Assembly: GCA_014058105.1 (NCBI GenBank)
Contig: JACGCM010002375.1
Coordinates: 62,001 to 126,000 of the forward strand
DNA: 64,000 nucleotides
Reading direction: 5' to 3'
Origin: Kingdonia uniflora
Lineage: Eukaryota; Streptophyta; Magnoliopsida; Ranunculales; Circaeasteraceae
Part shown: in pieces, positions 22,612 to 33,439 of the stretch
Position numbering within the stretch: position 1 is the first letter of the stretch
How the letters are laid out: the number at the start of each line of letters is the position of its first letter
Program-made: the position numbers and the translations under genes
The notes under the pieces: model-generated
Told to the model about the DNA's origin: nothing
The model's database searches: none
Seen by the model: the letters and a program-made list of their open reading frames with translations, nothing else

Positions 22612-22719
22612 GCTCGTATTCAACAAGTATTAAATAAAACTGAGTATGACAGAAGGCTATTTAAGTCTAATTCGGAGAAAAACTTTAAAGAAATATATGA
22701 TCTTCAGTGTAGATATTCT
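22612..22719 (+). pseudogene. Short antisense-region exon between hAT and copia-1
   Basis: Joining 21297 to 22620 (dropping one target copy) keeps an open charged helical frame that reads on as QQVLNKTEYDRRLFK and KNFKEIYDLQ. It is then cut at 22719 by the copia-1 LTR. The preserved frame supports coding history of this strand. Confidence 0.6.
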
Positions 22720-23451
22720 TGTTTGAAAAAACGCATGTCTTTTCTTTGTGGTTTGAATAAAACCTTGGTGATTACTGTTAGTCCCACATTGGATAAGTGA
22801 AAAGAGTATTTTCACTTTATATTGGGTTACACATGTATAGCATGTGTAAGTAAGTGGTGCCCTCACAAGTGTGTGAGGCAAGTGTATGAAAACTTGCTAT
22901 GAGGATGCCCATGGGATTGCGTACAGGAACCAACCCATGACCCATTTGGATTATTTTATTGTATTCGAATAGAATAATATTCTATTCGAATAAATCTGGC
23001 AGTAAGAAATGTATTCGAACAAAAATAGATTCTATTCAAATAAAACTTGCAGTTACTCTTTAAGAGACACAACTCTTCTCAGAGGTGTGTCTTGGAACGT
23101 AACACCATTTACAGGTACTTCTAAAGGAAACCTTATCATTTATTTATATTATTGTTCTTAATGTATTTGATACACAGAAAACATCCCCGAATCTCATTCC
23201 TCCTCTTCTAAATTTGATTCCTTTTTGAGAGTGAAATCACAGATAGTTCGACAGGCGTATTGACTTGAGTGCTTCAAGTCTATACGATTCGATCGTTGTA
23301 TCTTGGAAGATAGGCACCGTCAAACTGCGAAGCACCATACGCAGGGTAAAATTTGTCTTAAGGAATTTGCAGTGATTGTAAGCCTCTATCTTAAGTTTTT
23401 CCATTTCCTTTTCGTTCATCTTCATCTTCAATTCTGAATACATGTTCTACA
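22720..23451 (+). repeat. Copia-1 5' LTR
   Basis: It starts TGTTTGAAAAAACGC and ends TGTTCTACA. It contains TTAGTCCCACATTGGATAAG, TTCGAATA repeats (22960-23040), and an inner part that could encode a Lys/Glu-rich peptide on the minus strand (23237-23443), shared with the 3' LTR. It is 62 bases shorter than the 3' LTR, mainly by loss or lack of TTCGAA repeats. Confidence 0.92.
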
Positions 23452-23495
23452 ATCATAAGACATAATTTTTCATATCTTCTTTGTGTTCAAGTTTT

Positions 23496-26400
23496 ATGAA
23501 GATGTCGATTAACAAAACTACTGTTCGTGTTCATCAAGAAAAGTCGGAGAAGTTCAATGGAGCGGAGTTCAAACGATGACAGTAGAAGATGCTATTTTAT
23601 CTGACTACTCTAAACCTTGCCAAATTTTTGTAAGAGAGTGCCCCTGTTCTGAAAGATAGTGAAATTGACAAGATAACTGTCGCTGTTGTGGAGGCATGGA
23701 TACATTCTAATTTTTTGTGTATGAACTATATTCTGAATGGGTTGGATGATAAACTGTACAATGTTTATAGTCCACTCAGGACTGCCAAGGAAGTGTGGGA
23801 TTCCCTGGATAAGAAGTACAAGACAGAAGATGCAGGAACGAAGAAATTTATTTTCGGTAGATTCCTTGACTTCAAGATGATTGATTCTAAATCAGTAATC
23901 AGTCAAGTGCAAGAGTTGCAGATTATCCTGCATAAAATTCATGCAGAAGGAATAATTCTGAGCGAATCATTTCAAGTTGCTTCCTTAATTAAAAAATTAC
24001 CTTAATCCTGGAAGGAATTTAAGAATTATTTGAAGCACAAATGCAAGGAGATGAAGTTTGAGGACTTGATCGTGCGTTTGAGAATTGAAGAAAACAATCG
24101 CAATAGTGAGAAAGCGATTGGAATTGGTTCACTGGAATCAAAAGCCTATGCTGTTGAAGGCAATCCTTCAAATAATAAGGGTAAATCCCACAAGAAGAAT
24201 GGGAAGAAGGGTAATAACCCTACACTGGGTCTAACCGGAAGAGACTTCAAGAAGTTTTCTAGGAACTGCCATACTTGCAGTAAGAAAGGGCACCGCGCAA
24301 AAGACTACAGGAAGAATAAAGGCAATTCATAAAAAAACCAGCTCCCTCAAGCCAACGTGTTTGAGTTGGGGAACCTTTATGATGTGGTCTCTGAAGTGAA
24401 CTTGATCAGTAACGCCAAAGATTGGTGGATTAATATTGGAGCAACACGCCACATTTGTTCTGACAAAACCCAGCTTTCGTCATACAATAAAGTGGACAAT
24501 GATGAAAAACTGTACATGGGAAACTTTGCAACTTCTGTGAGTGAAGGAGTTGGAAAGGTTGTCTAGAAGTTCACATTCGGAAAAGAACTTACTCTGAATG
24601 AAGTTTTGCATGTTCCAGATATTCGAAAGAATTTGGTGTTTGGATCAGTTTTAAGTAAGAAAGGCTTAAGGCTAGTCTTTGAGTCAGACAAATGTGTCTT
24701 GACTAAAAGTGGAATGTTTGTAGGAAATGGCTACTTGAGTGATGGCCTGTTTAAATTTAATGTTGATGTAACCCCAATGTTTATCAATAAAATTGAAGGT
24801 TCTGCTTACATTCTTGAGTCTTTAAATGTTTGGCATGCACGATTAGGCCATGTTCATAGTGGTTCGTTGTGCAGATTAATGAATTTAGGACTATTGCCAA
24901 AATTTAGCATTGATTGCAAACAAAAATGTACAATATGTGTTAAAGCAAAGTTTGCAAAACAACCCTTTTAATCAATTGATAAAAGAAAGGCAGTACCTCT
25001 CGAATTAATTCACAACAATTTATGTGACTTAAAATTAGTCTAAACAAAAGGTGGGAAAAAATATTTTATTACTTTTATCGATGACTGTACTAGGTACAGT
25101 CATGTGTATCTACTCTGAAGTAAAGATGAAGCATTAGAGATGTTTACGCTTTACAAAAATGAGGCTGAGAATCAACTTGAAAAGAAGATTAAAACCTTAA
25201 GGTCAGATAGAGGTGGTGAATATGTTTCATCAGTCTTTGAAGAGTTTTGTGCTCAGAAAGGGATTATTCACCAAACTACAGCACCTTATACACCTCAGCA
25301 AAATAAATTTGCTGAGAAGAAAAATAGAACTTTGAAAGATATGATCAATGCCATGTTGATTAGTTCTAGTTTGCCACAAAACTTGTGGGGGTAAGTTTTA
25401 CTTTCAGCAAACTATTTACTGAATAAGATTCCTCATAAGAAGACTAATAGCATTCCTTATAAACTTTGGAAAAGTAGAGTACCTTTCTTTAAATTCATGA
25501 AAGTGTGGGGGTGCCTTGCAAAAGTGCAAGTTCCAGTTCCCAAACATGTGAAATTGGGACCCAAAACTATTGACTATATTTTTATTGGCAAAACTAATAA
25601 TAGTATTGCATTCAGGTTTCTGGTACACAAATCAGAGATCACTGATATACATGAGAATACATTCATCGAATCACGTGATACTATCTTTTTTGAGGATATT
25701 TTCCCAAGCAAAAAGAGTGATAATGTGAATTCTCTAAAAAGATTACATGACGTTGCTTCTGGCAGTGATCTTTAGCCTAAAAGTTTTGAGCAAGCTCCAG
25801 AACTTAGACCTGGCAAACGTGTTAAAACCGCATCCGTAAGAATTAGTCTAGAATATCTGACTAACCTGTTAGAGAATGAACCTCAAACCTTCAAGGAGGC
25901 CATGTCAACTCCTGAGGCTCCTAGTTGGAAAGAAACAGTGCATAGTGAAATTGATTCTATTATACAAAATCATACGTGGGAGTTGGTAACTCCTCCACCA
26001 GGTAACAAACCAATCAGCTGTAAATAGATCTTCAAGAGGAAGATGAAACCTGATGGTTCTATAGACATGTACAAGGCGTGACTTGTTGCTAAGGGATTTA
26101 GGCAAAAAGAAGGCCTAGATTACTTTGACACTTATTCACCAGTTACAAGAATAACATCTATTCGAATGTTGATAGCTATTACAGCTTTGCATAAGCTTGA
26201 AATACATCAAATGGATGTGAAAATAGCTTTTCTAAATGGGGAATTAGATGAAGAAATTTATATGAACCAACCTGAAAGGTTTATTGTCAAAGGACAAGAA
26301 CACAAAGTTTGCAAACTTGTGAAGTTCTTGTATGGATTAAAACAAACGCCCTTACAATGACATGCAAAGTTTGATCATGTTATGATCAATGATGGATTTA

Positions 26401-27389
26401 AAATCAATGAATGTGACAAATGTGTTTATTATAAACGTATTGATGTTGCATGCGTAATTGTATGTCTCTATGTAGATGGTATATTGATTTTGGAGACTAA
26501 TATTAATGTAATACAGTCCACTAAGAAAATGCTGAACAAGAATTTTGACATGAAGGACCTAGGTATTGCTGATATTATTCTTGGAATCAAGATCAATAGG
26601 ACATCACAGGGAATTGTGTTGTCACAAGCACATTATATAGAAAACGTGCTTAAGAGATTCAATAAGTTTAAATGTAAAGGTGTTGAAACACCATTTGATA
26701 GAACTTAAAACTTAGTGAAAAACAAGGGGGAAAGCATTTCTCAACTTGAGTACTCACGTATTATAGGCAGTCTCATGTATATTATGAACTGTACCAGACA
26801 AGATATTTCTTATACAATAAGCAAACTGAGTCAATATACGAGTAATCCTGGAGATGCGCATTGGGTGGTACTCGTTAGGGTTTTAAAGTACTTAATGTAT
26901 ACCCTACACTATCGTTTGCACTACACTACTTATCAATCTGTACTTGAAGGATAGAGTGATGCAAATTGGATTTCAGATTCTGACGAGTCAAAATCTACTA
27001 CTGGATATATGTTCACACTTGGAGGTGCAACAGTATCATGGAAATCTCATAAACAAATATGTATAGCTCGTTCCACGATGGAATCTGAGTTCATTGCATT
27101 GGACAAAGTTTGAGAAGAAGCAGAATGGCTTCGAGAGTTTCTAAAGGATATTCATTTATGGCCACAACCTGTGCCTACTATATGTATTCATTGTGATAAT
27201 CAAGCAGCACTAACAAGGGCTAAGAATCAAGTGTATAATGGTAAGTCATGACATATGCGCCGTAGACATAATACCGTTAAGCAATTACTTGCGAATGGAA
27301 TAATATCCATTGATTTTGTAAAATCTCAAAAAAACCTTGTTGATCCATTTACAAAAAGGTTGTCGAAAGGGCAAGTATGCTGTACATAA
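23496..27389 (+). pseudogene. Copia-1 gag-pol polyprotein, inactivated
   Basis: Gag starts at 23496; the zinc knuckle at about 24268 reads CHTCSKKGHRAKDY, with the final Cys replaced. At the protease site (24424) WWINIGATRHIC stands where D-S/T-G is expected. Integrase follows: WHARLGHVHSG zinc region (24832), TFIDDCTRYSHVYLL, SDRGGEY, and Glu in the 'QNKFAEKKNRT' stretch. RT (25900-26700) has QMDVKIAFLNGELDEE and FLYGLKQTP but YVDG replaces the catalytic YVDD (about 26470). RNase H (26950-27380) has [12 protein letters not shown] and [13 protein letters not shown] sequence. At least eight stops break the frame (for example 24003, 24969, 25035, 25392, 26026, 26358). Domain order is that of Pseudoviridae-type copia. 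Confidence 0.9.
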
Positions 27390-27996
27390 AAAGGAATTGG
27401 ATTAATACAGCTAATCCATGAGTAATCTCAATGGTAACCTAACCTAGTTGACTGGAGGATTCCAAGATCTAGGTTCAGTAGGAAAATTGGTTGAGGGTTA
27501 TTCACCTAAGCACTGCGGAGACTAGGTCTCCATCTCATTCCTGATGTAACAGTGTAACCTACAATGATTATTAGGGTAAACTTTGTTTTTAATGATTCCT
27601 ATAGCTTGTGTATACAAGTAGAGTACAGCAGGGTACTCTTAATAGGAAATCACCTATGTGAGTGAGAAGTGAGGGCCACTTCCGTGAGAATTAAGATGGT
27701 TGAATTCTCTAATAGCACTCATGAATCCAAGATTCTCTTGGGCCAAAATGGACACAACATTTAGAACTGTCTGTGACAGGAAAGGAACTGTGTAAATACT
27801 ATTGTCTGGGCTTGCATCAACGGCTGAACAGTTCAAGACATCATATTCACTGCTTAGCCAAGTATGTCCGATAGTTTTTCACTAGAGAAGGTTCAAGTCT
27901 ACAAGACACCTTTTTCGATGCAGTGCCCTTCCTACCATTACTCTCAAGATTCTTGTTCGTTCTAGTCCTTCCCGTTTTCATTCAAATGTAGGGGAT
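27390..27996 (+). other. Copia-1 region between pol and 3' LTR
   Basis: This 600-bp untranslated stretch ends in ATGTAGGGGAT, the polypurine tract next to the LTR. I see no further coding sequence. Confidence 0.6.
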
Positions 27997-28790
27997 TGTT
28001 GGAAAAAATACATGTCTTTTCTTTGTGGTTTGAATAAAACTTTGGTGATTACTGTTAGTCCCACATTGGATAAGTGAAAAGAGTATTTTCACTTTATATT
28101 GGGTTACACATGTATAGCATGTGTAAGTAAGTGGTGCCCTTACAAGTGTGTGAGGCGAGTGTATGAAGGCTTGCTATGGGGACGCCCATGGGATTGAGTG
28201 CACGAACCAACCCATGGCCCATTTGGACTATTTTATAGATTTTATTCGAATAAGTCTATTCGAATAATATTCTATTCGAATAAATCCGGCAAGAAGAATC
28301 TATTCGAATAGATTATGATTCTATTCGAATAAATCTGGCAGTAAGAAATGTATTCGAACATAAATAAATTTTATTCAAATAAAACATGCAGTTACTCTTC
28401 AAGAGACACAACTCTTCTCAGTGGTGTATCTTGGGATGCAACCCCGTCTACAGGTGCTTCTAAAGGACACCTTCTCTTTTATTTATATCATTGTTCTTGA
28501 TGTGTTTGATACACAAAAAACATTGCCAAATCTCATTCCTCCTCTTCTAAATTTGATTCCTTCTTGAGAGTGAAATCACAGATAGTTCGACAGGCGTATC
28601 GACTTGAGTACTTCAAGTCTATACGATTTGATCATTGTATCTTGGGAGATAGGCACCGTCAAACTATAAAGCACCATACACAGGGTAAAATCTATCTTAA
28701 GGTAATTACAGTGACTGCAAACCTCGATCTTTAGTTTTTCCATTTCCTTTTTGTTCATCCTCATCTTCAATTCTGAATACATGTTCTACA
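27997..28790 (+). repeat. Copia-1 3' LTR
   Basis: It starts TGTTGGAAAAAATAC and ends TGTTCTACA, parallel to 22720-23451. The TTCGAA block (28234-28381) holds six TTCGAA hexamers against three in the 5' LTR. Confidence 0.92.
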
Positions 28791-28795
28791 ATGCT

Positions 28796-31275
28796 AAGAT
28801 AAAAATATAAAGGGATGAAGTTTTAAGAAAAGAAGAGGAGAGGAGGACGTTAGTACGAAAACCGAAAGACTTGACTTGTTTTATTGACCCGAGTGATAAA
28901 GCTAGGTATCAGAAGCTTTTGGTAACTCTGATACTATATTTCAAGGCCGAAGTAGATAGTGAGCGGGGTTTAAAAGAAGCTTATGTAGAACTTTTAAAAG
29001 AGAGGGGTGTAGTATCTAACCTAGCTCGAGTTATGTTTTAGCTCAAGAAATACGTAATCGCCATAGTTTAGAGGTAAAAAAATGCTCAGCTCGAATTGGT
29101 GTATCTGTTATATGGGGTGACGTGGGATCCTTGTCTGATGTTCATGGCTTTATATAGAATCGAAAAGCAATGAGGATTTTGTTTTTCAAAATAAGAAAAG
29201 AGCAAACGAAATTATTAAGGAAATTAGATGGTGAGTTAAAAGAGTTGCAAAACGTGCTGACGCAAAGTATGAAGCAAAAAATGTCCTTGGAAAATTAATT
29301 AACAAAAGAAACAACTGTTAGAAAGAAGGTAAAAGGTGATTTGAGGGCATTGGGTGTATTTCAGAAGGAAACTCGCAAGCGTCTGAACAGGGCGCATATG
29401 CAATTGAGGGAGCACTTGTATCCGTCACGAGCAAAGGTCGCAGCTCGAGTAGACCATGAGCGTCATAGAAAGTATGATTGAGTTTTATGGAGGGGAGCTG
29501 GTGAGGGTAGAGAACGAATTTAGGAAGTATGTGATGGATTGTGGGAAAGATTTTGATATAGAGAACAAAAAAGCTAAAAATATGTGGTTTACAAAAGATG
29601 AGGAGGAAAAGGTTATTAAAAAACCAGCTCCTTGATCGGGAGAAACTTTGTCAGAAGAGGACGAGGAAGAGGTCAAGAGCCTGATACCTCAGTCATGGCG
29701 AAAGCAACACCAGCAAGAGGTGGTGACATTTATAGCTCCTTTAGATGTAGAGGTAGATAGGTCAAGGAGTTCGAGAGATAAGGAGCAGTCCTCCCATAGT
29801 TTGAAAAGGTGAAAGTAAAGTAGTCAAGTTTCTTACCAACTTGCATATGCATTAGATGTTTGTACACTGTTTGATAATAAATAAAATTTGTTTTATGTGA
29901 TGATAATATAAATATAAGTAGAGATGTGAATCGATAGTACTCAAGTATTATGTTCTTGAGTAAAATTGTTAATTGTGACATGTAAACTATTTTGATACAC
30001 GAACTTGCATGTATGTGAAAATTAACTGTTATTGTAGGGGGAACTGGCAGAGGTTCAAAGCCAGTATGAAGTATTGTGTGTATTGAATGAAAAATTGAAT
30101 ACTGATCAAAAATTTTATCATGAAGTACTAAAAAATGCTACTGAATTAAATAAATAAATAAAGGTGAGGGTAACGGAGGAACAAAGTACAATGGTTCGTT
30201 TGACTGAACAACTGGAAGATAAAGAGGCTAAACTAGCCATTGGGCTGAAGAAAATGGAAGAACTAAAGGAGGTTGTAAAGAAAAAAAGGTTGGACGTTGA
30301 AAAAATTCAACATCATGCCAGTAATATTTCCGAACAAAGAAATCAACAGGAGGTAGAACTAACACCTGTGAAACTTAAAATTACAGAGTTGTTGGCGATG
30401 TTGAAGAAAGAAGAAGATAGTGTTAAAAGCTTGTAAGTTAAAGTAAATACGCTTGAAGCAAAAATAGCGGATATGCGAGTTGTTGTGAGGGAGGCAGATG
30501 GGCGTGCTTGTAAGTTTAAAATATTTTTGTATACGGCTAATATGAGGGTAAAAGAGTTAGAGAAATCTAACGATAAATGGAATAAATTAATAAAAAAGCA
30601 GTGGATTATGATTGGAGCTATAGAGGATGCAATTCAAACTCTGGAGTTAAATATTTTGGAGTACCAAACAAAAATTAGGGAACTGCTTAACTCAAGGACC
30701 AAGTTGGAGGCTGATCTTGAGAAGGCTGAACGAAGTCTTGACGGAGAAGTTATAGAGATGAAGCATAATCGGTTCACTGTGGAAGAATCGATGGTTGTAT
30801 TGGGATACATGGACAAATTCATGACGGTGATGGAAACACATAATATAGCTTCTTTGGATGAAAAATGGGAGATGGAAGATCGCTGTAAAACTTTGGAAGC
30901 GATGTTGAATGAAGCTAAGGGGAAAATTGCGGAGCTCGTTGTTCCAGATAAGGTGAAGCGCGAGACAAGTGAGATGCACGACAGAGAGATGAAGGCATTA
31001 TTTTCCTTCTTTGTGTATGAGTTTAAGAGATTGGAACAAGAAAGAAACATGGTTTACGACAACCTGATCGTAAATGGTATGAAATGTAACATGTAGCTAG
31101 TGCGAACTGAGTATCTGGAATGGATTATGTCAAAAATTGGTGCTCTTACTAAGAGTAAGTTTAGAGAATGAAGACAAATTGTTGCTAGAAGGGCACCGGA
31201 GCTGATGCGTCTGTGACTTTCAGTGTATGGGGAAAGTTCACGTGGTGACGTACTGTCTGATAGCTCAAGTGATTA
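28796..31275 (+). pseudogene. Antisense coding region of the Tat-like element, C-terminal coiled-coil part
   Basis: After the copia-1 insertion, helical charged sequence resumes (28800-29040: KDLTCFIDPSDKARYQKLLV). It continues as shards to about 29470, then 29480-29815 (acidic, SEEDEEEVKS; one stop). A possible intron follows (acceptor TTGTAGGGG near 30040), then a long coiled coil at 30037-31096 with frames 30164-30436 and 30473-31096 separated by a single TAA. The reading runs to about 31275 with a Ser-rich end (SDSSSD). The regular Glu/Lys/Leu heptads imply a rod-like protein. Its role in the retroelement is unknown; it ends only about 835 bases from the end of pol on the other strand. 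Confidence 0.6.
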
Positions 31276-31499
31276 AGGAGGCGTTATGAATGTAAAAAGA
31301 AATTATTTGTACTATATCAATTAAAATATAGTAGATAAGGTGTAGTAAAATTTGACTGATAGTAGAATTAGTAATCTGTATATATTTATACTGACTTTTT
31401 TATGAACCAATTGCAGTGTAGAAGTCTTTCCTCTGTTAGCCATATTGTGAAACCAATAGCCGACCTGTGGTATGATAGAAGATTGAATTGTCTAAACAA

Positions 31500-32050
31500 T
31501 AAGCAACCTGTTAGAAGATCAATTTGGCTGAAGCGACAAACGATCTGTACAAAATAGAAGATCAAATTAGCTAAAGTAATAAATGATCTGTAATATAATA
31601 GAATATTAGATTGGCTGAAGCAACAAATGATTTGTAGTGTAATAGAAGATCAGATTGGCTGCAGCAACAAACGATCTATAATAGTAAATTGGGGTGAACC
31701 CACTAGTAACCTGTGACATTAGAAATGTGTTATGTATATATAAGTACTTGTATGAGATAGTAGAAAAGTACAGTAATATAGGGCAACCAAACACAACTAT
31801 TTCATTATTGTAAGACTGACGTACAAAAATATTAGATATAGTAGAAGAGTACTGTATGAAATAGTAAAAAGTACTCTGATGTAGGGCGATCAAACATAAG
31901 TATTTCATTGATGTAAGAACGACGTACAAGATGATAGAAATAGTAGAAGAGTACAGTATGAAATAGTAGAAAGTACTCTGATGTAGTTCGATCAAACATA
32001 AATATTTCATTGATATAAGAACGACGTACACAATTTGAAGAAATACTAGA
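31500..32050. repeat. Two tandem repeat arrays downstream of pol
   Basis: At about 31500-31690, a unit of about 50-55 bases (GATCTGTA.TATAATAGAA.ATTAGATTGGCTGAAGCAACAAA) recurs three to four times. At about 31757-32050, a unit of about 100 bases (GTAGAAGAGTACAGTATGAAATAGTAGAAAGTACTCTGATGTAG.GCGATCAAACATAA) recurs about three times. Tandem repeats in the region after pol are typical of Tat/Ogre-type elements. They separate the ends of the two convergent coding regions. Confidence 0.8.
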
Positions 32051-32109
32051 ACAGTACACTGTAATAGATTATTATCTGCGATATAACTTCAATCTCCTCG
32101 TATTCCAAG

Positions 32110-33060
32110 GATTAGGGACTCGATCTCCATATTATGTGGCGAGGTTGTAAGAGCCAAGTCTACTTTTATCGACAACGATTAAAGGTCCTTCCCAATTTTT
32201 TGCGAGTTTCCCAGTATTGAGTTCCTTTATGTGTTTTGGTACCTCTCTTAGGATGAGATCTTTAATCTCAAACTCTCTATGATAAACTCGTTTGCTATAT
32301 GACCTTACTAAAGCTTGATGGTACCTTCTCAAGTTCATGATTGCTCTGTCTCTTGTTTCCTCAATCCAATTCATTTTACACGCCAACTAGAACTCATTTC
32401 CCTCTTCTGTCAAGGTATGATCACGTGGTGGGTGATGATATTTAGTGGGGATGATTGCTTCGGTACCATATGCTAATAAGAACGGCATACATCCAGTCGA
32501 TACCCGAGGTATTGTTCGATATGCCCATAATGCATGTGGTAATTCTTGTACCCAATTGCCCTTCTTTTCTGTCAAGCACTTTTTGATTATGTCAACTATA
32601 GTTCGATTGGTGATTTTGGCCTGACCATTTCTTTGTGGGTAATCGGATTTGAAGGAGAGTGTATAATATTATGTTGGTTGAAGAAATCAACGACCTTCAA
32701 ACCAACGAACTGTGGTCCATTGTCGATTTTAATGAGGTGGGAGCAGCCAAACCGTATGATAATGGTTTTCCATATAAACTTGATGACTTCGTCTTCACGT
32801 GCTTGACACAAAGGAACTGCTTCTACCCATTTGGTGAAGTAGTCTATTGCTACCAGGAGGTGCTTCCGTTTTCCTGGTACAGTTGGGAATTCGCCCACGA
32901 GATTGAGGGCCCGTCTTTTGAATAGCCAGATATCTTTACTAGAATAGAGTTCCAAAGTTGGAGCTCGAATTTGAGGTTCATGTCATTGGCAGGCATTGTA
33001 TTTGCTCACATATTCAATGACTTAAGCTTTCATTTTAGGCCAAAAGACTCCTTGAGTAAG
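32110..33060 (-). pseudogene. Tat-like element integrase
   Basis: Minus-strand peptides in order: QGVFWPKMKA.VIEYVSK, LVGEFPTVPGKRKHLLVAIDYFTKWVEAVPL (first catalytic Asp), IKFIWKTIIIRFGCSHLIKIDNGPQF (second Asp), then ALWAYRTIPRVSTGCMPFLLAYGTEAIIPTK and a basic/GPLIV..S..GSY C-terminal region. It is broken by several stops (for example near 32386 and 32595). The pattern is that of Ty3/gypsy Tat integrases. Confidence 0.85.
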
Positions 33061-33439
33061 AGCTCGGTTTGCTAAAGATTGTCCTGCCGCATGGGATCCG
33101 CAAGTGCCTTCGTGTAGTTTGTGTAGGAAGGTTTGGGCCTCTTTATCAGATAAACATTAAAGATAGGGTTATATAACCAACTTTTTGTAAAGGAGGTTAT
33201 TGTCAATGACGTATCGCTTAGCATTTCCCAACAAGCGCCTTCTTTTAGTGGCATCCTTAGAAAGTTTACCATCAAATTTATTTTTGGACCTGATGTATGT
33301 AAGGAAAGGTCATCTCCAATCATCTTCGACGTCTTCGCCGCCTCCAGTATTAACAAAATTTGAGTTGATGATATTAATATTAGGGTTGGATACTACTTCA
33401 ATCTTTAAATATCGAGCTTCTGTTCCGAGGACTCCAATA

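Larger units (their letters stand above)
22720..28790 (+). mobile_element. Copia-1: Ty1/copia element inserted in the antisense region
   Basis: 5' LTR 22720-23451 and 3' LTR 27997-28790 enclose gag, protease, integrase, RT and RNase H in copia order. The 3' LTR is preceded by the purine tract GTAGGGGAT. The flanks ATTCT (22715-22719) and ATGCT (28791-28795) are a 5-bp target duplication with one difference. No standard initiator-Met primer site follows the 5' LTR (ATCATAAGACATAATTTTTC is found). Coding sequence has many stops and the RT active site is changed, so the copy is inactive. Confidence 0.92.

Noticed and set aside
23237..23443. Minus-strand Lys/Glu-rich frame inside the copia-1 LTR (also at 28576-28782)
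   Set aside because: Present in both LTRs only because LTRs are copies; no sign that it is a gene.
30634..31050. Minus-strand 138-codon frame
   Set aside because: Shadow of the plus-strand coiled-coil frame; Ser/Leu-rich as expected for the complement of Glu/Lys codons.
31757..32050. CRISPR-like spaced repeats
   Set aside because: The units are contiguous degenerate tandem repeats in a plant retrotransposon, without unique spacers of fixed length.
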